Assembly: GCA_902572675.1 (NCBI GenBank)
Contig: CACGGY010000005.1
Span: 1-28,976 of the forward strand
Direction: 5' to 3'
DNA: 28,976 bases
Source of the DNA: an uncultured Prochlorococcus sp.
Lineage (GTDB): Bacteria; Cyanobacteriota; Cyanobacteriia; PCC-6307; Cyanobiaceae
Position 1 is the first letter of the stretch. The number at the start of each line of letters is the position of its first letter. Shown piece by piece: positions 17,035 through 25,342 of this stretch. The notes beneath the pieces are model-generated. The model was not told the DNA's origin. It worked only from the letters and a program-made list of their open reading frames with translations, and did no database searches. Made by a program: the position numbers and the translations under genes.

Positions 17035-18355
17035 CTTTAATTCCTCCCTTTATTGAATAATTTTCTAGCATTTTTTCTACCTCTTTATTTTCCCTAACAG
17101 CACTATCAACGGGTTTATATTTTAGAGGCGCTAGGGCTTTCCCTCTTAAAATCGAACCAAGTGTAAGCATCGTAATTTTAAGTTGCTGTAATGGTTTCAT
17201 AGAGACAACTCTTTTGTATAAGTAACTATCAAAAGTAAGTCTTTGAACATCCATGTCATCACACATCTCAACAAAGGCTTCTCTAGCAGAATCATTTCTG
17301 TAGAAAATATTTTGAAGGATTTCTAGCACCTTATAAGTTGTGCCATATTTTTTATCCCATTTTTTAAGATAGTTTTTTAAATCTTTTTCTGATGGAATTA
17401 CTTGACCATTTTTTGATGCTTCAACAATTTCTTCAGCACACATTCTTCCGCTTTTTGCAGCAAAATAAATACCCTCCCCAGAACTTTTCGTAACATAACC
17501 AGCTGCATCACCAACCAATGCCATTCTCCCAACTACCCTTCTTGGCCTTGGATGCTCTGGAATAGGGTGAGCTTCTACCTTTATTACTTCACCATTAACA
17601 AGTCTTTTCTTTGCCCTATTTCTTACACCCTCTTGAAGTCCTTTAATTAATGACTGATTCTTTTGCATAGTTCCTGTGCCCACAGCAACATGATCATATT
17701 TAGGAAATACCCACCCATAGAAATCAGGAGAAACATCAGTTCCAACATACATTTCAGCTAGATCTTCGTAGTAACTCATTTCTTCTTTAGGCAATTTAAT
17801 TCTTTCCTGAAATGCTATAGCAACTTTGTAATCACCTGCATCCATTGCTTTTGCGACTCTGCTATTGGCTCCATCAGCTCCGATCAAAAGGTCTACAGTA
17901 AGCTCTTTTAGTTCCCCTTTTTTATCTCCATTCGTAAAATCTGAGTAGGAAAGCTTATATGGCCCTTGATTATTATCGCCAGTATCAATAGAAGTAACTA
18001 ATCCATTTATTAATGTAGCACCAAGATCTGATGCTCTGTTGCGCATAAAGGCATCCATAACTTCTCTTCTACACATCCCAATAAACTCATTATCACTTTT
18101 CTCATAAACTCTATCTAAACTTATATCTACTTCTCTATTTGATGGAGATATCATTCTCATATGCCTTACTTTTCTATCAATAATTGACTCAGGTAAATCA
18201 AATTCTTCGACCATGCAAAGTGGAATTGCTCCTCCACATGGTTTCGCATTATCTAATTTTCTCTCGAAGAGCCAAGTTTTTATTCCAGCTTTAGCAAGTA
18301 TTTCTGCCGCACATGAACCACTTGGGCCTCCACCAATAACAGCTACCCTCAACAT
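17015..18355 (-). CDS. chlP: Geranylgeranyl reductase (chlorophyll phytyl chain)
   Basis: A 446-residue FAD-dependent enzyme that reduces geranylgeranyl to phytyl on chlorophyllide or the diphosphate, using NADPH. The dinucleotide motif GGGPSG is at residues 8-13 (VAVIGGGPSGSCAAE). The substrate-side KPCGGAIPLCMVEEF block and the second FAD motif MALVGDAAGYVTKSSGEGI are typical of ChlP. The C-terminal part, with YRNDSAREAFVEMCDDMDVQ, is present in cyanobacterial and plant enzymes. It acts at the thylakoid membrane in chlorophyll and tocopherol synthesis. The gene is convergent with glyS, overlapping its 3' end by 20 bases, and divergent from the VanY-like gene across a 113-base gap. Confidence 0.97.
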   Translation of the reverse strand: MLRVAVIGGGPSGSCAAEILAKAGIKTWLFERKLDNAKPCGGAIPLCMVEEFDLPESIIDRKVRHMRMISPSNREVDISLDRVYEKSDNEFIGMCRREVMDAFMRNRASDLGATLINGLVTSIDTGDNNQGPYKLSYSDFTNGDKKGELKELTVDLLIGADGANSRVAKAMDAGDYKVAIAFQERIKLPKEEMSYYEDLAEMYVGTDVSPDFYGWVFPKYDHVAVGTGTMQKNQSLIKGLQEGVRNRAKKRLVNGEVIKVEAHPIPEHPRPRRVVGRMALVGDAAGYVTKSSGEGIYFAAKSGRMCAEEIVEASKNGQVIPSEKDLKNYLKKWDKKYGTTYKVLEILQNIFYRNDSAREAFVEMCDDMDVQRLTFDSYLYKRVVSMKPLQQLKITMLTLGSILRGKALAPLKYKPVDSAVRENKEVEKMLENYSIKGGIKVKSSKV

Positions 18356-18468
18356 ATGAAAAAAAAATAATACTGTATATAAAAACTACATCTTTTTTGC
18401 TTATAAAAGTGCATTTCTTAAAATAATAGTTAATATCGAAATATCTTTTCCAAATTCACTTCTAAATA

Positions 18469-19182
18469 TTGGAACTTAACAAAGATATCGATCAACTTGA
18501 TATACCACTCGCCAAAAGAACTTACCTAAATAATCCAAATTCAACATTATTAAAAAAACTATTAATATTTTCTCCATTTCTTTTTCTTATCTTTTCTGTC
18601 GCTGCATTGCGATTAATTAAAAATATAGAAATAGGATCTCTTGATAATCTCAATTTTCAGGCTCAGATAAATCACGACCATAGAATTTTAGGTCATTTAC
18701 CCTATGCGGAAATTTCTAAGGAGAAACTAGTTTTTATTGAGCCAAATATTGAAGTTCATATTGATATGCGTGATTCTCTTTTAAAAATGAGAGAGGAAGC
18801 GAAAAAGGATGGAATATATTTGGTATTCTTAAGTGGTTATAGATCAATAAATTTGCAGAAAGATATCTTTTATTCTCTTAAATCAATAAGAAATCAAGAA
18901 GCTTCAGAAAGAGCTAGAGTTTCAGCACCACCAGGATATTCTGAACATAGTACTGGTTTTGCAATTGATATCGGTGATGCTACTCAAAGAGAAACAGACT
19001 TTGAAACAGAATTCGAAAATACTAAAGCCTTTAGATGGTTAAAAAAGAATGCAGCTAAATTTCATTTTAAGTTATCCTTTGACAAAGGTAATAAATACAT
19101 TGATTACGAACCTTGGCATTGGAGATATGAGGGATCAATTGAAGCTTTAAAAGTTTTTGAAAGTTCAAATAGAAAATCATAA
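18469..19182 (+). CDS. VanY-like D-alanyl-D-alanine carboxypeptidase (M15B)
   Basis: A 237-residue membrane-anchored zinc carboxypeptidase that would trim the terminal D-Ala from peptidoglycan stem peptides. A short cytoplasmic N-terminus is followed by one hydrophobic segment near residues 31-49, so the catalytic domain lies in the periplasm. Motifs are LSGYRSINLQ (R125), GYSEHSTGFAIDIGD with zinc ligands H160 and D167, and YEPWHWRYEG with E214 and H217. It starts at TTG 18469; a TAA at 18463-18465 closes the frame, so no ATG is possible. No resistance genes are nearby, so a wall-maturation role is most likely. A 129-base gap separates it from typA. Confidence 0.9.
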   Translation: MELNKDIDQLDIPLAKRTYLNNPNSTLLKKLLIFSPFLFLIFSVAALRLIKNIEIGSLDNLNFQAQINHDHRILGHLPYAEISKEKLVFIEPNIEVHIDMRDSLLKMREEAKKDGIYLVFLSGYRSINLQKDIFYSLKSIRNQEASERARVSAPPGYSEHSTGFAIDIGDATQRETDFETEFENTKAFRWLKKNAAKFHFKLSFDKGNKYIDYEPWHWRYEGSIEALKVFESSNRKS

Positions 19183-19311
19183 ATCTAATTCATTAATTTA
19201 ATTATTCAACATGATTATGTTTTTCAAAGTCTTGAAGAGAAAATTCTCATAATAAGCATTCTTTGAGTTAGCCTTAATAAAGTTAATCTACTATTTATAT
19301 AAATTTTATAA

Positions 19312-21108
19312 ATGTCATCCTCGATAAAAGAAATTAGGAATGTTGCAATTATTGCCCACGTAGATCATGGGAAGACAACTCTTGTGGACGCTTTGTTATC
19401 TCAATCAGGAATTTTTAGAGACAATGAAGTTATCCCTACATGCGTTATGGATTCGAATGACCTCGAAAGAGAAAGAGGAATAACAATACTCTCAAAAAAT
19501 ACTGCAGTTAACTACAAAGATACCAGAATTAATATTATTGATACACCAGGACATGCTGATTTTGGGGGAGAAGTCGAGAGGGTTTTGGGAATGGTTGATG
19601 GTTGTCTGCTTATCGTTGATGCAAATGAGGGGCCGATGCCTCAAACAAGATTTGTTTTAAAAAAAGCATTAGAAAAAGGACTTAGGCCTATAGTTTTTGT
19701 AAATAAAATTGACAGACCAAGAGTGGTACCAGAAATAGCAATTGATAAGGTATTGGATTTGTTTTTAGAATTAGGCGCTGATGATGATCAATGTGATTTT
19801 CCTTATCTTTTTGGGAGCGGCCTATCTGGTTTCGCAAAAGAAGAGATGGAATCTAATAGTGATAATATGATGCCCCTTTTTGAAGCTATTATCAGACATG
19901 TTCCTCCTCCAGTGGGCGATGCGAATAAGCCTCTTCAGTTACAAATAACTACTTTGGACTATTCCGATTTCTTAGGAAGAATTGTTATTGGAAAAATTCA
20001 TAATGGAACAATAAAAAATGGTCAACAAGCTAGTCTAATTAAAGAAAATGGAAAAACTATTAAAGGTAAGGTTAGTAAACTACTGGGATTCGAAGGGTTA
20101 CAAAGGATTGATATAAATGAAGCATTCGCAGGAGATATCGTTGCCGTTTCTGGTTTCGATGACGTCAATATTGGAGAGACCATAGCATGTCCAGATTCTC
20201 CTCATCCACTTCCATTAATTAAAGTTGATGAGCCTACTTTAAATATGACTTTTGTTGTTAACGATTCTCCATTTGCGGGTAAAGAAGGGAAATTTGTTAC
20301 GAGTAGGCAATTAAAAAATAGATTAGAAAGGGAACTTTTAACAAATGTTGCCCTGAGGGTCGAAGAAACTGATTCTCCTGATAGGTTCTCTGTCTCAGGG
20401 AGAGGAGAATTACACTTAGGCATCTTGATTGAAACTATGAGAAGAGAGGGTTTTGAGTTCCAAATATCGCAACCTCAAGTAATTTTTAGAGAAATTGATA
20501 ATGTTGAATGTGAGCCTATAGAGACTTTGGTCTTAGATGTGCCTGAAGTATCCGTTGGTTCGTGTATAGAGAAACTTGGTTCGAGAAAGGCTGAAATGAA
20601 AAATATGCAAACAAGTTCAGATGGGAGAACTCAATTAGAATTTCTCGTCCCATCAAGAGGATTAATTGGATTCCGTGGTGAATTTGTCCGGATAACAAGA
20701 GGCGAAGGCATTATGAGTCACTCATTTTATGAATATAAACCCAAAACAGGAGATTTTGAAACTAGGAGAAATGGAGTCCTTATAGCTTTTGAGGAGGGTG
20801 TGGCAACATTTTATGCATTAAAGAATGCAGAAGATAGGGGAGTCTATTTCATTAAACCTGGAGTTAAAGTTTATAAGGGAATGATAATTGGGGAGAATAA
20901 TCGACCTCAAGATCTTGAGTTGAATATATGTAAAACTAAGCAGTTGACAAATATGAGGTCTGCTGGAGCAGAAGAACTTGATACTTTGCAGTCGCCTGTT
21001 GATATTACTCTTGAAAGAGCGCTCGAATATATTGGCCCAGATGAAATGCTAGAGGTAACTCCTGATTCAATAAGAATGCGAAAAATAAATAAAAAGAAAA
21101 AAAATTAA
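19312..21108 (+). CDS. typA: Ribosome-associated GTPase TypA/BipA
   Basis: A 598-residue translational GTPase related to EF-G, acting in ribosome assembly and stress responses. G motifs are AHVDHGKT at 15-22, RGITI from 55, DTPGH at 77-81 and NKID at 131-134. Domain II follows, then the EF-G-like domains III and V (SGRGELHLGILIETMRREGF, then VPSRGLIGFRGEF). The TypA-specific C-terminal domain ends in a Lys-rich tail, and the length is typical. The AT-rich 129-base gap upstream holds weak promoter-like sequences but nothing decisive. A DUF309 gene starts 11 bases after the stop, suggesting joint transcription. Confidence 0.97.
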   Translation: MSSSIKEIRNVAIIAHVDHGKTTLVDALLSQSGIFRDNEVIPTCVMDSNDLERERGITILSKNTAVNYKDTRINIIDTPGHADFGGEVERVLGMVDGCLLIVDANEGPMPQTRFVLKKALEKGLRPIVFVNKIDRPRVVPEIAIDKVLDLFLELGADDDQCDFPYLFGSGLSGFAKEEMESNSDNMMPLFEAIIRHVPPPVGDANKPLQLQITTLDYSDFLGRIVIGKIHNGTIKNGQQASLIKENGKTIKGKVSKLLGFEGLQRIDINEAFAGDIVAVSGFDDVNIGETIACPDSPHPLPLIKVDEPTLNMTFVVNDSPFAGKEGKFVTSRQLKNRLERELLTNVALRVEETDSPDRFSVSGRGELHLGILIETMRREGFEFQISQPQVIFREIDNVECEPIETLVLDVPEVSVGSCIEKLGSRKAEMKNMQTSSDGRTQLEFLVPSRGLIGFRGEFVRITRGEGIMSHSFYEYKPKTGDFETRRNGVLIAFEEGVATFYALKNAEDRGVYFIKPGVKVYKGMIIGENNRPQDLELNICKTKQLTNMRSAGAEELDTLQSPVDITLERALEYIGPDEMLEVTPDSIRMRKINKKKKN

Positions 21109-21119
21109 AAATTAGTTTT

Positions 21120-21491
21120 ATGAACGAAGAAAGTACAAAAAGTTTTCAAGATTCCCTTTTTAATGCTTTAAATCTTTTTAACAATCATGAATGGTATGAG
21201 GCTCATGATGCTTTCGAAGAAATTTGGAATACTGTTGATGGCGACGAAAGACAAGTTATCCAAGGAATCTTGCAAGTATCCGTCTCACAGTTTCATTTAA
21301 GTAAGGGTAATTTAAACGGAGCTACTATTTTGTTAGGTGAAGGTTTAGGTAGGATAAAAACTAGAACCAAGATTAATTTAGGTGTTGATCTTGAATCCTT
21401 CTGCCAATGTTTGGAAAATTTATTGAGGAAATTACAATACAAAGAAATTTTAAATGAGAACGATAGACCTTTTTTGAAACCTCTTTCATGA
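21120..21491 (+). CDS. DUF309 domain protein
   Basis: A 123-residue all-helical protein. The family hallmark is the NHEWYEAHDAFEEIWNTVDG segment followed by a second helix pair with RQVIQGILQVSVSQFHLSKG. His and Glu residues in the first motif (HEWYEAHDAFE) are conserved in the family and might bind a ligand or metal, but no activity is established that I know of. It follows typA after 11 bases. Its stop overlaps the ATG of a 32-codon ORF (ATGA), which in turn overlaps lptB, so the set is probably one transcript. Confidence 0.88.
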   Translation: MNEESTKSFQDSLFNALNLFNNHEWYEAHDAFEEIWNTVDGDERQVIQGILQVSVSQFHLSKGNLNGATILLGEGLGRIKTRTKINLGVDLESFCQCLENLLRKLQYKEILNENDRPFLKPLS

Positions 21492-21586
21492 ATATGAATA
21501 TATCCTTTTCTTTAATTAAATTTTTGTTTTTTATTGCATTATTTTTTCATGAAAATAAGAAAACTATTCGATATCAAGAAAGATGA
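21488..21586 (+). CDS. Candidate 32-residue hydrophobic peptide or remnant signal peptide
   Basis: The frame begins MNMNISFSLIKFLFFIALFF and ends KKTIRYQER, with stop at 21584-21586. Residues 5-20 form a hydrophobic stretch behind a short start, like a signal peptide or a single membrane helix, followed by a charged tail. Both ends form ATGA overlaps: its ATG overlaps the DUF309 stop, and its stop overlaps the lptB ATG. In other cyanobacteria, as I recall, an OstA/LptA-like gene lies just before this ATPase. This ORF could be the leftover first part of such a gene, a real small membrane protein, or chance. Confidence 0.35.
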   Translation: MNMNISFSLIKFLFFIALFFHENKKTIRYQER

Positions 21587-22311
21587 ACCTAAAAATTCAT
21601 AATGTATCACTATCAATTAAAGGAAGATTAATCGTAAATGATGTTTCCATAACCGTAAATCCAGGTGAAGTTGTCGGTTTGATGGGACCTAATGGTGCTG
21701 GCAAAACTACCACTTTTAATCTTGCAGTTGGGAATATAAAACCTGATAAAGGGGAAGTTTTAATGAATGGCAAAAATATAACCAATCTTCCTCTTCCAAT
21801 TAGATCAAGACTTGGGTTAGGTTATTTAACTCAGGAGCCGAGCATATTTAGAGATCTCACTGTTAAGGAAAATATAGATTTGGCTTTGCAAAATTCATCT
21901 TATAGTCGAGCGGCAATTAGAAATAGAAGAGAACAATTAATTAATGAATTTAATTTGAATAACTTTGTAGATAATTATGGTTATCAACTTTCAGGAGGAG
22001 AGAGGAGGAGGTGTGAAATAGCGAGAGCTCTAACTGTAGGTAGAAAAGGGCCTAAATATTTATTATTAGACGAACCTTTTGCTGGAATAGATCCTCTAGC
22101 TGTTAATGATTTAAAGAAACTAATTCTTAAATTAAGTGGAGATGGGGTAGGGATTCTTATTACAGACCACAATGTAAGGGAAACCCTTTTAATTACTAAC
22201 AAGTCGTATGTATTAAGTGAAGGAAAAATTTTAGCCTTCGGTTCATCAAGTGAATTAGCAGATAATCGAATAGTCAAAAAGTATTATTTAGGAGATAATT
22301 TCAAACTTTGA
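21583..22311 (+). CDS. lptB: LptB-like ABC transporter ATP-binding protein
   Basis: A 242-residue ATPase of the LptB type, which powers extraction of lipopolysaccharide from the inner membrane. Walker A is GPNGAGKT at 35-42, the Q-loop is YLTQEPSIF near 81, the signature is LSGGE at 136-140, and Walker B with the D-loop is LLLDEPFAGIDPLAV from 160. The switch histidine is H196 in ITDHNVRE. The DEPFAGIDPLAV form separates LptB from other ATPases. Neither its LptF/LptG-type permease nor an LptA/LptC gene is beside it here; the next gene is ccsA after 113 bases of AT-rich DNA. The permease must lie elsewhere, or the ATPase serves another complex. Confidence 0.88.
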   Translation: MNLKIHNVSLSIKGRLIVNDVSITVNPGEVVGLMGPNGAGKTTTFNLAVGNIKPDKGEVLMNGKNITNLPLPIRSRLGLGYLTQEPSIFRDLTVKENIDLALQNSSYSRAAIRNRREQLINEFNLNNFVDNYGYQLSGGERRRCEIARALTVGRKGPKYLLLDEPFAGIDPLAVNDLKKLILKLSGDGVGILITDHNVRETLLITNKSYVLSEGKILAFGSSSELADNRIVKKYYLGDNFKL

Positions 22312-22424
22312 AATCCTTTTGGAAAATAAATTAAAACTTTATTATTAAAGATTTACTCATATAAGAGTGATTTAAATTATTATTTATTTGTCATTAAATA
22401 CTAAAACTGGAAAAATTTCTAGAA

Positions 22425-23354
22425 ATGATATTAGATAATTTTTTTAAAAATTTAATATACGAACCGGTTTCAGTTTTAGGTCTTTTAGTCTTTTATATTT
22501 TATTAGTTAATTTACCAATATCTTTAGTTGCAGTTTTCCAAAAAAAGTCTTTTTTTACTGTAAGAGTACTAACGATCCTTGTAAATTTATTAATTACATT
22601 GCAATTACTTTTTAGGTGGTCAGTTTCAGGACATTTCCCAATTAGCAATTTGTATGAATCTCTCTATTTCCTTACTTGGGGTATCACATTAGGTCAACTA
22701 TTGGTTGAAAGAGAATACCAAGCTCCAATCATTCCATTAATTGCCATACCTGTTGAGTTACTTACTGTTGCATTTGCCTGTTTTGTTTTGCCCGAAGATT
22801 TGAAATTATCATCCAACTTGGTTCCTGCTTTAAGATCTAGTTGGTTAGTTATGCATGTTAGTGTCGTAATGCTTAGTTATGCGGCATTAATAATAGGTTC
22901 TTTACTTTCAGCTTCTGTTTTGTTTATCAATAAAAATAAGCCGCTTCAAATTAGAAGTAGCTCTACAGGTATAGGAGGATTTAAAATTTCAAATAGCTAT
23001 CCCGTAAATAATTTAGTTGAACCTATTGAATTTTCTCATTCAGAAGAATTAGATACATTAAGTTATCGTTCTATATTGGTAGGCTTTGTTCTTTTGACTC
23101 TCGGTTTAATTTCAGGTGCAGTTTGGGCTAATGAGGCATGGGGCACATGGTGGAGTTGGGATCCAAAAGAAACATGGGCATTTATCTCATGGTTGTTTTA
23201 TGCCGCTTATCTGCACATGAGAATAAGCAAGGGTTGGCAAGGACGCAAACCAGCGTTATTAGCATCTACAGGCTTTTTAGTTGTTTTAGTATGTTATTTA
23301 GGAGTTAATTTTTTAGGAATAGGTTTGCATAGTTATGGATGGATATTTGGGTGA
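22425..23354 (+). CDS. ccsA: Cytochrome c biogenesis protein CcsA (heme handling)
   Basis: A 309-residue multi-pass membrane protein of the system II (ResBC/Ccs) pathway. It moves heme across the thylakoid or plasma membrane and, with CcsB/Ccs1, attaches it to apocytochromes such as c6 and cytochrome f. The WWD heme domain is WANEAWGTWWSWDPKET at 234-250. Likely heme-ligand histidines are H70 (SGHFPISNLYES), H144 (VMHVSVV) and H302 (GLHSYGWIF). About eight hydrophobic segments can be seen, with a polar loop near 168-210. It begins with ATG at 22425 and ends 21 bases before the end of the convergent rpe gene. It matches chloroplast ycf5. Confidence 0.93.
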   Translation: MILDNFFKNLIYEPVSVLGLLVFYILLVNLPISLVAVFQKKSFFTVRVLTILVNLLITLQLLFRWSVSGHFPISNLYESLYFLTWGITLGQLLVEREYQAPIIPLIAIPVELLTVAFACFVLPEDLKLSSNLVPALRSSWLVMHVSVVMLSYAALIIGSLLSASVLFINKNKPLQIRSSSTGIGGFKISNSYPVNNLVEPIEFSHSEELDTLSYRSILVGFVLLTLGLISGAVWANEAWGTWWSWDPKETWAFISWLFYAAYLHMRISKGWQGRKPALLASTGFLVVLVCYLGVNFLGIGLHSYGWIFG

Positions 23355-23375
23355 TTTGCTAATTTTCCAGAATAT

Positions 23376-24134
23376 TTATTGAGGTTCTGAAAGAACATTC
23401 CCTTTTTGTGCTTCTTGTGCAACTTTTCTCAAGTCATCACATCCTTCTTTTAATGTTGGGTAAGCAAACATTCCGCTACCTGCAATAAAACAATTAGCAC
23501 CAGCATCGGCACATTGTGAAATAGTCCAATTTGCTTTTATTCCTCCATCAACTTCAATGTCGACATTCAAGTTTTTTTGGATAATAAAGTTTCTTATTTC
23601 TCTTATTTTATTAAGCATTGTTGGGATATAAGCTTGTCCACCAAAACCTGGATTAACTGTCATAACCAAAACATGATCAACCATATCCATAATGTTTTTA
23701 ATCATTTCAAATGGAGTATGAGGGTTTAATGCAACAGAAGGAGATCCTCCTAGGTCTCTGATCTTTCCAAGAACTCTATGTAGATGAATATTAGCTTCTG
23801 CATGAGCTATAACCACTCCTGGTTCTCCATTTGCTCCTTTTGTCGCATTAACATAAGATTCAAGCATTGTTTCACAATTGTATTGACTCACCATTAATTG
23901 AGTTTCAAAAGGTACATTGCAATATTTCCTGCAAGCAGCAATCATTTCAGGACCGAAAGTAAGATTTGGCACGAAATTCCCATCCATTACATCAAATTGA
24001 ATTCTATCTACCCCAGCTTCCTCTAGCTCTTTAACACAACTCCCCATATTTGCCCAATCTGCTGGTAAAACGGAAGGGATTATTTGAATTGGTCTATTAA
24101 CACCATCTAAATTTGTTTGATTTGACTCAGTCAT
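23376..24134 (-). CDS. rpe: Ribulose-phosphate 3-epimerase family protein
   Basis: A 252-residue TIM-barrel epimerase that interconverts ribulose 5-phosphate and xylulose 5-phosphate in the Calvin and pentose phosphate cycles. Family blocks are IIPSVLPADWANMG, FDVMDGNFVPNLTFGP, ALNPHTPFEM, VLVMTVNPGFGGQAYIP and the phosphate-binding VDGGIK and IAGSGMFA. The two catalytic aspartates are present as D48 and D196. Oddly, the two histidines that normally bind the active-site metal are glutamine: Q46 in RIQFDVMDG and Q79 in FETQLMV. An insertion near residues 95-105 (NATKGANGEPG) is also unusual. The enzyme is probably active, but it belongs to a divergent subfamily or uses altered metal binding. 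The gene is convergent with ccsA and divergent from glpX. Confidence 0.88.
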   Translation of the reverse strand: MTESNQTNLDGVNRPIQIIPSVLPADWANMGSCVKELEEAGVDRIQFDVMDGNFVPNLTFGPEMIAACRKYCNVPFETQLMVSQYNCETMLESYVNATKGANGEPGVVIAHAEANIHLHRVLGKIRDLGGSPSVALNPHTPFEMIKNIMDMVDHVLVMTVNPGFGGQAYIPTMLNKIREIRNFIIQKNLNVDIEVDGGIKANWTISQCADAGANCFIAGSGMFAYPTLKEGCDDLRKVAQEAQKGNVLSEPQ

Positions 24135-24252
24135 TTAATTTTTAAAATATTTAATAAAGATACTATATTTAGTTGTTTATTCCTAATTTCAAGTCACGGC
24201 CTGATAAAGTAACAGCTGTAAAGAGTTAAAAAAAGCTTACCAGCATAATAAT

Positions 24253-24281
24253 TCTCATAAAAAATTACATGTTTTATGAGA
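24253..24281. promoter_or_regulatory. Inverted repeat upstream of glpX
   Basis: TCTCATAAAA at 24253-24262 is the perfect reverse complement of TTTTATGAGA at 24272-24281, a 10-bp pair with a 9-base spacer. It ends about 41 bases before the glpX start and lies in the 188-base gap between the divergent rpe and glpX genes. It could be an operator for one or both genes or a hairpin in the glpX leader. No T-run follows, so it is not an intrinsic terminator. The role is unproven. Confidence 0.4.
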
Positions 24282-24322
24282 TCATACTCAAAACCTTTTA
24301 GAAAATCCTCAAAAATTTAATT

Positions 24323-25327
24323 GTGAATCAAACTTTAATTCAAGAAATTCTCGAAGTTGTCGAGCAAGCAGCAATTGCCTCAGCAAAACTAACAGGCCTT
24401 GGTCAAAAAGATGAAGCTGATGCGGCAGCCGTTGAAGCAATGAGATTGCGTATGGGCAAAATTGAAATGAAAGGGAAAATTGTTATTGGAGAAGGTGAAA
24501 GAGATGAAGCACCTATGCTTTATATAGGTGAAGAAGTCGGGAGTGGAAGTGGACCGGGGGTTGATTTTGCAGTAGATCCTTGTGAAGGGACTAATCTTTG
24601 TGCAAATAATCAGAGAGGTTCTATGGCGGTTTTAGCTGCTTCAGATACGGGTGGCCTTTTTAATGCTCCTGATTTTTACATGAACAAATTAGCAGCTCCT
24701 CCTGCTGCTAAAGGGAAAGTAGATATTAGAAATTCAGCTACTGAAAACTTGAAAATACTTAGTGATTGCTTGGATCTTTCTATTGATGAACTTACTGTTG
24801 TCGTAATGGATAGAGCTAGGCATAAAGATTTAATTAAAGAGATTAGAGGATGTGGTGCAAAGGTACAACCAATTTCTGATGGTGATGTTCAAGCTGCGAT
24901 TGCTTGTGGTTTTGCAGGAACTGGAACACATTGCTTGATGGGTATAGGCGCAGCTCCAGAAGGTGTTATTTCGGCTGCTGCAATGAGAGCTTTAGGGGGA
25001 CACTTTCAAGGACAACTAGTTTATGATCCAGCAATTGCTCAAACTTCTGAATGGGCTGATTACACAAAAGAAGGAAACATAAAACGTCTAAATGAAATGG
25101 GAATAACCGACATAGATAAAATCTATGAAGCTAACGAATTAGCATCAGGAGAAAATGTTGTTTTTGCTGGTAGTGGAATAACTGATGGATTATTATTTGA
25201 TGGGGTTAAATTTGAAAAGGATTGTGTTAGAACAAGCAGTCTAGTAATTAGTACATTAGATAGTACTGCAAGATTCACAAATACTGTTCATATAAAAGAT
25301 GGTGCAAAGAGTATCAGCCTTAAATAA
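24323..25327 (+). CDS. glpX: Class II fructose-1,6/sedoheptulose-1,7-bisphosphatase
   Basis: A 334-residue GlpX-type phosphatase. In cyanobacteria this enzyme removes the 1-phosphate from both fructose 1,6- and sedoheptulose 1,7-bisphosphate in the Calvin cycle. Metal-site motifs are IGEGERDEAPM at 55-65 and DPCEGTN at 85-91 (D85, E88). The downstream ISDGDVQAAIA and GIGAAPEGV segments complete the site. The start is GTG at 24323, giving MNQTLIQEI; no better ATG is in frame. Upstream lies an inverted repeat. hemA begins 15 bases after the stop, so the two are probably transcribed together. Confidence 0.96.
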   Translation: MNQTLIQEILEVVEQAAIASAKLTGLGQKDEADAAAVEAMRLRMGKIEMKGKIVIGEGERDEAPMLYIGEEVGSGSGPGVDFAVDPCEGTNLCANNQRGSMAVLAASDTGGLFNAPDFYMNKLAAPPAAKGKVDIRNSATENLKILSDCLDLSIDELTVVVMDRARHKDLIKEIRGCGAKVQPISDGDVQAAIACGFAGTGTHCLMGIGAAPEGVISAAAMRALGGHFQGQLVYDPAIAQTSEWADYTKEGNIKRLNEMGITDIDKIYEANELASGENVVFAGSGITDGLLFDGVKFEKDCVRTSSLVISTLDSTARFTNTVHIKDGAKSISLK

Positions 25328-25342
25328 TTCACTTGTAATTCT

